From an uncultured Lachnospiraceae bacterium (GTDB taxonomy: Bacteria > Bacillota > Clostridia > Lachnospirales > Lachnospiraceae), in the NCBI GenBank assembly GCA_910587765.1, contig CAJUNR010000018.1, positions 23,492-87,491 of the forward strand: a stretch of DNA of 64,000 nt, read 5' to 3'. Every line of letters begins with the position of its first letter. Position 1 is the stretch's first letter. Below are positions 1 to 6,931 of the stretch, one piece after another. The position numbers were made by a program, and so were the translations under genes. The notes beneath the pieces were generated by a model. That model ran no database searches. It was given only the letters and a program-made list of their open reading frames with translations, and was not told the DNA's origin.

Positions 1-1535
1 CTCGAGAGCACTTTCTCTCTCTCCCGTCTGGTCGGAATAATATCCATCTTTGTAAGCAGTATAATGGCATCGTTCATCAGATGGGGAGCGTTCTCCTCCA
101 TAAAGCGTTCCATATCCTTCGACATGGCGTCTTTCGCGGGATAGAGGAGGATCGCCGCGTCCGCTTCTTCTCTCAGAACCGACTGCGTCTGCAGGATGTG
201 TTTTTTCGACGCCGTATCCCCCGGATTTACACCCGGCGTATCAATCAGGCAGAATCCCCGATACTCCTCCCGGATCGGAAAGATGATCTCAATCTTCTTA
301 ATCCGGTCCGCCAATGCGTTGGTCGTCGTAAGATAATCGATCTGTTCTCCGATCTCCTGCGGAAGTTTCCTGCCTGTCGCCCGTTCAAACTCCGCCTGCT
401 CATGTCCGGCAAGGACAAAACGATATTTCTCGGGAGTCTCGATCACAATGGAGGGATCCCCGTTTCCGTCCTCCTCCTCTTTCCTCCAGCGGATGTAAGT
501 CGGAATCGCCGTCGTCGGCAGATCGCTGACTGCCAGAAGCTTTCTGCCAAATACCGTGTTCAGGAAAGTACTCTTGCCGGAGCTGAAATTGCCGATAATG
601 GCCAGCTTCAGCTCCGGATCACTCAGCCTTTGCTGAATCGACCGCAGCCGGGCGCCGAACGCAGCTTTCCTTTTCTGATTCGGCAGCCCGTCGATGACCG
701 CAGACAGCCGGTGAATGTACCGCTGAACCGGCTGCTGAAAATCGTCGGCGAGGATTTTGTCCAGAAATTCGTAAAGCATTTTCTCCAGTTCCGGAATGCC
801 GGCAAACTCCTGTCCCGCGGTCCGCCCGCCCTGATCATCGCATCTGTATTTGCAGCTGTCGACAAAAGCCACACGCGTTTGATACAGTGACTCGTCAAAG
901 CTTCCGTCCTGATTGAGGAAAAAACGTTTCAGCCTTTCCCGGACATGTTCTTTACATGACTCCTGCGCTTCCGGTCTTATGACGTTCCAGTGCGTAAATG
1001 CCAAAAAGACGTTCTGTAATTTTTCGCCTGAGAAATAAGAATGGTAGGTTTTTAAAAAATCCATATCGTCTTTTGTCAAAGGACGGCGTATATCCACGCA
1101 ATATACAACTGCCCCCGCTTCCGTGAGAACATCCCAATATTCTGTCGTCTCCCCGGAAGGCAGTTCTGTAAATTCATAAGCCGGATTTCTCAGGGAACAG
1201 CGAACCGTTACCCGGCGCCAGACAGGCATACTCCTGTTCTGTGAACCCGCCGCCATGTCCGGATAATTACCCGACAAATATTTTTCCCGATACTCCTCCT
1301 CCGACAATTCTTCCTGCACCGGTCCGTCCGCAGTCCCGCCTTCCAGACAGAATCTGCCGGTATATGCGCCGTTTACAATCCGTAACGGAGTATCCATCAA
1401 CAAGTACGGCAGCTTTACCGCATCCCGTCTCAGCAGATTTTCCAGCAATGCCTTTTTCCCGGAACCGTAACTGCCCGTAACGACTATTTTTACCCTGTCT
1501 CCGTCCCGTCTCTCTTTCCTCACTTCAAAATCCAT
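1..1535 (-). CDS. Dynamin-like protein with two GTPase modules (3' end beyond window)
   Basis: An open frame runs on the minus strand from the ATG at 1533-1535 to base 1 without a stop, so the gene continues outside the window (511 codons seen). Two nucleotide-binding modules are visible. The first, near residues 15-40, has a degenerate P-loop (GSYGSGKK, residues 21-28, Lys where Ser/Thr is expected). The second has a good P-loop (GNFSSGKST, residues 315-323) and a DTPG switch motif at about 432-435. The start lies 2 bp after the stop of the upstream dynamin gene, which implies translational coupling. Dynamin-family GTPases remodel membranes and often work as unequal pairs; the role here is unknown. 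Membrane segments, if any, would lie in the unseen C-terminal part. Confidence 0.8.
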   Translation of the reverse strand, partial: MDFEVRKERRDGDRVKIVVTGSYGSGKKALLENLLRRDAVKLPYLLMDTPLRIVNGAYTGRFCLEGGTADGPVQEELSEEEYREKYLSGNYPDMAAGSQNRSMPVWRRVTVRCSLRNPAYEFTELPSGETTEYWDVLTEAGAVVYCVDIRRPLTKDDMDFLKTYHSYFSGEKLQNVFLAFTHWNVIRPEAQESCKEHVRERLKRFFLNQDGSFDESLYQTRVAFVDSCKYRCDDQGGRTAGQEFAGIPELEKMLYEFLDKILADDFQQPVQRYIHRLSAVIDGLPNQKRKAAFGARLRSIQQRLSDPELKLAIIGNFSSGKSTFLNTVFGRKLLAVSDLPTTAIPTYIRWRKEEEDGNGDPSIVIETPEKYRFVLAGHEQAEFERATGRKLPQEIGEQIDYLTTTNALADRIKKIEIIFPIREEYRGFCLIDTPGVNPGDTASKKHILQTQSVLREEADAAILLYPAKDAMSKDMERFMEENAPHLMNDAIILLTKMDIIPTRREREKVLS

Positions 1536-1537
1536 TC

Positions 1538-3637
1538 TCAAACTATCTTTCTTCCTGTCGTCTCTACTTCTTCCGACGCGATGCCGTATGTTCCGCACAG
1601 CCGCACCGCTTCCCGCTGCGGCTCTTCTAACCGCTCCACGGCTTCGCTGCACACCGCCATCCGGCTCTGCTTTTCCTCCTGATCTGTTTCATTTATGTCA
1701 ATCATCTGCTGAATGCTGTTTTCCGTCTCCCGGATATCCGCGGCCAGCGCATTTTCCATATCGCTGCAGGCACTCTCAATGTACGACTCCGTATTTGCCA
1801 TTATTTCGTCTACTTTCTTCCTGAGCGAACTCCGCGCCTCTTCCTCTTTATAGGATTTTCTCAGCGCTTCCACAGCTTTGACCTTAATCTTCTCTACCTT
1901 TTTCTTGTTATTGTCAGTCAGGATTGACAAAATACTGCCCCCGATGGCCGCAACAGCCACGATCGGAAGCGTGATCGGGACGCCGATCACCAGACAGGCG
2001 ATGCCTACCGCAGCTCCGGCCGCCGCCTGGAAAGCGATACCGCGCACCATCGCGCCCTTGCCGTAGATGGCGGACATACTGCCGGTAAACCAGTCGCCGG
2101 TAGCGATTGCGTAGGCAAGACCAAGTGCAATATTGCTGGCGTCGCCGTTATCCGAATGGATTCCGCCGGCAACCATACTGACAACTTCATTCAGTTCTCG
2201 TGCGATCTGCTCCAGATCAGGGCGGATCGCACGCGTGCTCTCCTCTACCGCCTTCTTGAGATACGGAGCCAGGGTCTGATTCGACCATTCCCGATACCGG
2301 AGGTTCAGTCTGCGTTCCAGTTCCTGCTGGCATTCCTTTTGAATCGCCTCCGACCGCTTTCTCGCGCCCCCTTCTCCAAAAGGCCACAGCTTACGCGGGC
2401 CGTCCGGAAGCTGTGTCTCCGGCTCGAATCCCTCCAGATCCACTTTCTCCGCCAGTCCGTAGATACAATCCTCCGTCATACGTCTTGCTTCGGGCAGATA
2501 GTTCTTCAGCCGCATACGGTAATCCTCGGCGGTATGACGGGAATTGTCCCGAATCTTATCCAGATCCTTCCGTGCGCGTGCCGCATTTTCCTTCAGCTTG
2601 GCGACATCCTGCCTGGCCGCCTGAATACAGCTCTCCGCACTCTTGACCATCATGCGGGCCTGGCTTACGATCGTCTTCGCCATATTGAGCACCTGATCGC
2701 GTCCTTTTCCTTCAACCAGGTATCGGCCCAGATAGTTTTCCAGCCCCTCATAGCCGGATTGGCGCAGCATTTCCGGGTCATTATTCTCCTTTGCCTCGAG
2801 CGCATCTACAGAACTCAGAAAATGTACGGCAGCCTCTCCCAGATCCGAATGTTTTTTCGCATGGGCAATCAACGTCCTTCTGTACTTTTCCAGAGCGCCG
2901 GGCTTTTTGGCATACTTGGGTTCCACAACATCATAAAATGTATAACCGATCACAATATTTCTCAGCTCATGAGTTTCATTGATGATCGTAAGCTGATTGA
3001 CATCCGTCTTCTGATATGCGGCCTGCGCGTCCATCAGATAGATAATCGCATCCGCCTGCGGCAGATATCCGTTTACAATGTAATCGTTGCTGTAGGGATC
3101 GTTGATCCCCGGCGAGTCGATCAGCACGACGCCGTCTTTCAGCAGTTCCAGCGGCCAGCTAATGACCATTTTCTCAAATTTCGCGTCGATGCGGTTCTCG
3201 GAATCTTCCTCCATCGCATTCAGCGCGTCGTCCGCACTGAGGGATATATATTTTTCGATCTCTTCGGACGTCAGCTCCTCCAGATCAAAAGGTTCATCTC
3301 CTCCCTCCCACTTCCCCGCTCTGGGATACATCGTAATCCTTTTCTCTTTGCCATAATGAAGTTCACCCAGCACGGCAGTCTCCGGAAGGAACCCGGTCGG
3401 CAGCAGTTCCTCACCGATCAGTGCATTGATCATACTGCTTTTGCCTGAACTGAACGCGCCGATCACAAGCACATGGAATTTTTCTCCTGCCTTGCCTCTG
3501 ACAATCTCCAGTTTCGCCTTCTTCTCCTTCACCACGGCAGGATCTGTATAAATCAGCTCCGCGCATTCCTCTTCCAGAACAATCAGTTGTGCCAGCTCTT
3601 CCAACACCTTTTTATGATCCTTGATTATTTGTGCCAT
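1538..3637 (-). CDS. Bacterial dynamin-like GTPase
   Basis: This 699-residue protein has a dynamin-family GTPase domain: P-loop GAFSSGKSS near residues 60-68 and the switch motif DSPG at about 174-177. A long helical region follows, then a hydrophobic hairpin of two membrane segments (around the motif GVPITLPIVAV) near residue 530, and a charged helical tail. This order is typical of bacterial dynamins that insert a paddle into membrane. The ATG at 3637 is chosen because AGAGGGGAAG precedes it; an in-frame start at 3745 would add 36 unconvincing residues. The next gene encodes a second GTPase 2 bp downstream, so the two products probably form one complex. Possible jobs are membrane repair, vesicle formation or phage tolerance; none is shown by the sequence. 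Confidence 0.87.
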   Translation of the reverse strand: MAQIIKDHKKVLEELAQLIVLEEECAELIYTDPAVVKEKKAKLEIVRGKAGEKFHVLVIGAFSSGKSSMINALIGEELLPTGFLPETAVLGELHYGKEKRITMYPRAGKWEGGDEPFDLEELTSEEIEKYISLSADDALNAMEEDSENRIDAKFEKMVISWPLELLKDGVVLIDSPGINDPYSNDYIVNGYLPQADAIIYLMDAQAAYQKTDVNQLTIINETHELRNIVIGYTFYDVVEPKYAKKPGALEKYRRTLIAHAKKHSDLGEAAVHFLSSVDALEAKENNDPEMLRQSGYEGLENYLGRYLVEGKGRDQVLNMAKTIVSQARMMVKSAESCIQAARQDVAKLKENAARARKDLDKIRDNSRHTAEDYRMRLKNYLPEARRMTEDCIYGLAEKVDLEGFEPETQLPDGPRKLWPFGEGGARKRSEAIQKECQQELERRLNLRYREWSNQTLAPYLKKAVEESTRAIRPDLEQIARELNEVVSMVAGGIHSDNGDASNIALGLAYAIATGDWFTGSMSAIYGKGAMVRGIAFQAAAGAAVGIACLVIGVPITLPIVAVAAIGGSILSILTDNNKKKVEKIKVKAVEALRKSYKEEEARSSLRKKVDEIMANTESYIESACSDMENALAADIRETENSIQQMIDINETDQEEKQSRMAVCSEAVERLEEPQREAVRLCGTYGIASEEVETTGRKIV

Positions 3638-3791
3638 TGTCGCTTCCCCTCTTTCTTCTGTGTTTTCGTAAAACAACCGGTCTTTCACGTATGGAAAATC
3701 GACGCCGGCCAAATCATTTCTCCTCCTCAAATGCGTCTGCTTCACCCTGTCGGAAATTTTAACTAACAGCTACGAAAAAACCGCTGTCATC

Positions 3792-3820
3792 AGTCTATCA
3801 TACATTTCCGTTTCTGACAA
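3792..3820 (-). promoter_or_regulatory. Predicted sigma-A promoter of the dynamin operon
   Basis: On the minus strand TTGTCA (3815-3820) and TAGACT (3792-3797) are separated by 17 bp. They lie about 155 bp before the chosen dynamin start, leaving a long leader that holds a very short ORF (3685-3717) behind a strong GAGGAGGAG site. Confidence 0.55.
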
Positions 3821-3893
3821 CCAGGCGTGAGAAATCCGTTATTCTTAAAAAAATTCATGCTCATCCCCTGTAGACATCCGGCGATATCATTTT

Positions 3894-4376
3894 TCAATTC
3901 TCATCCGCCTTCTCCCCGCGCGTCCGCAGTTCCTCCCGCACCTTCATGAGGATTTTCCCCAGATGATTTTCTCCCTCTCCGGTGCGGACGTCCACGCCCC
4001 AGCACTTATCGCCCCAGCGGTTACCCTCCACGAGAGCCTTATCCCCGGTGGCCAGAAGCCGGCCCGCAAGCTTCGGATTCTGTGTGAACTTTGCCCGCAC
4101 AATCTCTTCCATAATGCCGAACTTCACCTGCTCCCAGTCGGGACGGAGCCGGACCCGCCTTCCCAGCCGCTTGCTCTTCGCCGGCGCCGCCGCGGTGAAC
4201 GGCAGCTTCTCTTCCTCCGACATGCACTTCTGCGCCTGAAAGGCGGCCTCGTTGTTTCGGTAGGTCAGCCCTCCGTAAGTCACGCCGGCCTCGTAAAAAT
4301 TGCTTAAAAACTCATAACCTTCCTCATGAAAATCCGTAATGCACTCCTGCGCCTCTCTGTCAGTCATATTCATCAT
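3894..4376 (-). CDS. NADAR-family N-glycosidase (YbiA-like)
   Basis: The 160-residue product carries the NADAR/YbiA signature: FLSNFYEA near residue 18 followed by the segment around NNEAAFQAQKC, and the later block with RLGRRVRLRPDW. YbiA-type enzymes cleave the N-glycosidic bond of early riboflavin intermediates, and other NADAR proteins remove ADP-ribose from nucleic-acid bases. The ATG at 4376 follows AAAAGGAGAGGAA, so a longer in-frame extension to 4454 is not needed. The gene is alone between the dynamin promoter and the tRNA promoter. Which substrate it uses cannot be told from sequence. The dynamin pair lies just downstream on the same strand but has its own promoter. Confidence 0.85.
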   Translation of the reverse strand: MMNMTDREAQECITDFHEEGYEFLSNFYEAGVTYGGLTYRNNEAAFQAQKCMSEEEKLPFTAAAPAKSKRLGRRVRLRPDWEQVKFGIMEEIVRAKFTQNPKLAGRLLATGDKALVEGNRWGDKCWGVDVRTGEGENHLGKILMKVREELRTRGEKADEN

Positions 4377-4500
4377 TTCCTCTCCTTTTCTCTTTGCATG
4401 CGCCGCCTCTTTGTTACGCATACAGTATACCGCTTCCGGAACGTCCGGTGTCAATCCGCAGGCGACAAAGGGACGGCCGCGGATCTTCCAAAAATTTATC

Positions 4501-4529
4501 TTGATTTTTCCATAAGGCTGGTATATAAT
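4501..4529 (+). promoter_or_regulatory. Predicted promoter of tRNA-Gly
   Basis: TTGATT at 4501-4506 and a perfect TATAAT at 4524-4529 are 17 bp apart, and the tRNA begins 11 bp after the -10 box. Confidence 0.7.
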
Positions 4530-4539
4530 AACACTGTTC

Positions 4540-4610
4540 GCAGGTATAGTTCATCGGTAGAATGCCAGCTTCCCAAGCTGGAGAGGGGGGTTCGATTCCC
4601 CTTACCTGCT
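4540..4610 (+). tRNA. tRNA-Gly (anticodon CCC)
   Basis: A 71-nt cloverleaf can be drawn. The acceptor stem GCAGGTA pairs with TACCTGC, the anticodon stem CCAGC/GCTGG encloses the loop TTCCCAA with anticodon CCC, and a T arm with TTCGATT follows. The CCA end is not encoded. A T-run follows directly and may act in termination. Decodes the GGG glycine codon. Confidence 0.95.
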
Positions 4611-4753
4611 TTTTTTGTACTCTTTTTTTGCAACAGTGCGGATAATCTTTGAACTGACGCTTCTTTTTTCACGGTTTTTGTTTATAATTATATTTACAAA
4701 TTTTATAAATGATGATACTCTTTTATTATCAGCAAAAAGGAGGACCCTGGCGA

Positions 4754-5008
4754 ATGGCAAGAGGCGTAAGAAAGCAAATCACTTATACCGGAAAAGCGGC
4801 GAAGATTTACGAGAAAGTGCTCAGACTGGAGGCGGACCTGAAAGCCGCAAAGGAAGAGCTCAAGACCGCATATAAAGAACAGCTCAAGGAAGAAAAAGCA
4901 GCGCGGCAAAAAGCAGAAAAGGAAAACAAAGAAAAACTGTTGAAGTTAATAGAAGAATCCGGAAAAACTCCCGAGGAAATTATGGAGCTTTTAAGAAACA
5001 ATTCCTGA
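4754..5008 (+). CDS. Small charged coiled-coil protein, unknown function
   Basis: This 84-residue protein starts at the ATG at 4754 behind AAAGGAGGACCC. It is rich in Lys, Glu, Ala and Leu with heptad-like spacing from about residue 18 to 66, so a long coiled coil is likely. The tail resembles a short helix-turn motif (TPEEIMELL). There is no signal peptide or membrane segment. It follows the tRNA on the same strand and is closed by the hairpin terminator at 5033-5070, so it is a single-gene unit. I do not recognise a family with known function. Confidence 0.75.
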   Translation: MARGVRKQITYTGKAAKIYEKVLRLEADLKAAKEELKTAYKEQLKEEKAARQKAEKENKEKLLKLIEESGKTPEEIMELLRNNS

Positions 5009-5032
5009 TTTAAAAAACAATTCCCGATCGGC

Positions 5033-5070
5033 AAAAGGATGGCAGAATCTGTGTATTCTCCCATCCTTTT
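5033..5070. terminator. Bidirectional rho-independent terminator
   Basis: A near-perfect inverted repeat, AAAAGGATGG...CCATCCTTTT with an inner stem AGAAT/ATTCT, lies between the small plus-strand gene and the end of the minus-strand division cluster. A/T tracts on both sides allow it to serve both directions. Confidence 0.85.
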
Positions 5071-5124
5071 TATGCACACGGGCGTCCGGATGAAATATGT
5101 CGGCAGGCTGACGGACGCCCGGTT
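5071..5124. repeat. Dispersed palindromic repeat, copy 1
   Basis: A stretch of about 54 bp bounded by CGGGCGTCCG (5080-5089) and CGGACGCCCG (5112-5121) sits at the end of the SpoVD-like gene. It matches 28046-28104 in inverted orientation with only about six differences, and a 21-bp block around CATCCGGACGCCCG recurs again at 27984-28004. Confidence 0.75.
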
Positions 5125-6880
5125 ATTCTTCGGTCTCTTCCGGCTGAACGGCGGAGACGTCTTTTTCAATTCCCAGATAGGGCAGTATATTTTCAAAAAT
5201 GTTTTTCACGACAGGCGCACAGACCGTGCCCCCGTAATAAATTCCCTGAGGATCGTGGACAATGCAGAGCGCAAGCACCTGCGGGTCATCCGCCGGCGCG
5301 AAACCGACAAAGGAAGAAATATATTTATGCGCGCTTCTCGGAAGCGTCTGCGAGGTCGCCGTCTTGCCTCCGATCCGGTACCCTTCAATATACGCTTTAT
5401 TTCCGCCCCCTTCCGACACCACCTTCTCGAGGATTCCCCTCATCTGCGCAGACACCTCTTCGCTTACCACGCCTTCTTCTGTCCTGTAAGAAAATTCTCT
5501 TAATACTTTTCCGTCTCTGTCCTGAACAGCTACGCCAAAATGCGGCATAATGCGCCGCCCGCCGTTGACTACGGAACTTACCATCGTCGCAAGCTGCACC
5601 GGAGTGATCTGAAAGGACTGTCCAAACGTCATCGTCGCCAGTTCCACTTCGCCGATATTCTCCAGTTCATGCATGATCGTTCCGGCTTCTCCGGGAATGT
5701 CAATCCCGGTCTTTTCCAGCAGATGATATCCGGTAAAATACTGGTAAAACATCTCCGGTCCCATACGGAGGCCCATTGTCATCAGGGCCGGATTACAGGA
5801 ATTCATAATCGCATGCGTAAAATCCTGCCCCCCGTGCCCTCCCGCTTTATGGCAGCGGATCCTTCGGTCCTCCACGATCTTGAACCCCGGGCAGGAAAAC
5901 TGGTCGTTCAGGGAAGAAGTACCGGACATCAAGGCCGCGGATGAAGTGAACACCTTAAAGGTCGAGCCCGGTTCGTAAGTGTCGTTGACGCACTGGTTTC
6001 TCCACATCTGATTCAGCGCGTCCTGCTTCTGCTGCTCCGTCATTCCTTCCGTACCTGCTCCTGTGTTCAGTGTGAACGGATCGTTCAGATTGAACTCCGG
6101 TACGTTCACACAGGCGTAGATCTCCCCGTTCTGCGGATTGAGAATCAGAATCGACACATAATCCGCTTCCTTTGCCTCCATCACCTTCAGGGCCTCCTGC
6201 TGTGCGTAAGACTGAATGTTGTAATCCAGGCTGACCACCAGATCGTTTCCCGGCACCGATTCCACCCGCTCCTCTTTCGCGTTCTCAATTTCCACGCCTC
6301 TGGCGTCGGTCAGCGTCAGTATGGTCCCCGAGATTCCTTCCAGATATTCGTCATACCGAACCTCCAGACCGATAATCCCCTGGTTGTCGCTGCCGGTGAA
6401 GCCAAGCACTTTGGAGGCAAGCTCGTCAAAAGGATAATAACGTTTAAAATCCTCGTCCACCTTCACTCCGGCATACTGATAAGCGCGGATCGCATCCCCC
6501 ACTTCCTTATCCACATTTGATTTGATCCGTTCAATGGAACTGACCTTTTCCACCCTTTTGCGCACCGTCTCTTCCGAAAGCTCCAGTTCCCGGCAAAGCA
6601 TCGCGATCACAGCCTCCGGATCTTTGATCTGGCTGTGAATTACGGAGATGGTGCAGACGGTCCTATTATCCGCAAGCACCGTTCCGGTCCGGTCGATGAT
6701 TCTCCCTCTGGCCGCCTTGATGCTCCGCTCCCTTTCATGCAGATCCCGTGCCAGCTCCTGATAATATTCCGATTCAAACACCATCAGATAAACCAGACGG
6801 CCCAGCAAAACGGTCATCATCAGAAAACAGGCGGTAAAAACAATGACAATTTTCTTTTTATGGAATGTCCTGCAATGCAC
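5123..6880 (-). CDS. SpoVD-like class B penicillin-binding protein
   Basis: This 585-residue transpeptidase has one N-terminal membrane segment (about residues 10-32), a PBP dimerisation region, and a transpeptidase domain with STFK (Ser306), SCN and a KTA variant of the KTG box at 506-508. It cross-links peptidoglycan outside the membrane. Being the second PBP of an mraZ cluster, it fits SpoVD, the spore-cortex paralogue of FtsI, although I see no C-terminal PASTA domain. Translation probably starts at a GTG at 6880. The GAGG ribosome site and the T-run just before it lie inside the hairpin 6881-6926, so expression is likely controlled separately from the upstream PBP gene. It is the last gene of the cluster. 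Confidence 0.85.
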   Translation of the reverse strand: MHCRTFHKKKIVIVFTACFLMMTVLLGRLVYLMVFESEYYQELARDLHERERSIKAARGRIIDRTGTVLADNRTVCTISVIHSQIKDPEAVIAMLCRELELSEETVRKRVEKVSSIERIKSNVDKEVGDAIRAYQYAGVKVDEDFKRYYPFDELASKVLGFTGSDNQGIIGLEVRYDEYLEGISGTILTLTDARGVEIENAKEERVESVPGNDLVVSLDYNIQSYAQQEALKVMEAKEADYVSILILNPQNGEIYACVNVPEFNLNDPFTLNTGAGTEGMTEQQKQDALNQMWRNQCVNDTYEPGSTFKVFTSSAALMSGTSSLNDQFSCPGFKIVEDRRIRCHKAGGHGGQDFTHAIMNSCNPALMTMGLRMGPEMFYQYFTGYHLLEKTGIDIPGEAGTIMHELENIGEVELATMTFGQSFQITPVQLATMVSSVVNGGRRIMPHFGVAVQDRDGKVLREFSYRTEEGVVSEEVSAQMRGILEKVVSEGGGNKAYIEGYRIGGKTATSQTLPRSAHKYISSFVGFAPADDPQVLALCIVHDPQGIYYGGTVCAPVVKNIFENILPYLGIEKDVSAVQPEETEE

Positions 6881-6926
6881 AAAAATACCTCATAAGAATC
6901 TTTTTCTTATCTTATGAGGCATTTTT
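6881..6926 (-). promoter_or_regulatory. Hairpin between the two PBP genes that covers the RBS of the second
   Basis: On the minus strand AAAAATGCCTCATAAG (6926-6911) pairs with CTTATGAGGTATTTTT (6896-6881) with one mismatch and a 14-nt loop. The 3' arm holds the GAGG ribosome site and ends in five T residues right before the GTG start. It could act as an intrinsic terminator, as an RBS-blocking helix, or both. Confidence 0.75.
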
Positions 6927-6931
6927 TCCCG

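Noticed and set aside
2156..3448. A 430-codon plus-strand ORF opposite the dynamin gene
   Set aside because: It is the shadow of a real minus-strand gene: no RBS, no domain pattern, and the dynamin motifs on the other strand are clear.
1..4376. Calling dynamin plus NADAR a defence system
   Set aside because: Separate promoters and lack of any other defence gene leave this as a hypothesis only.
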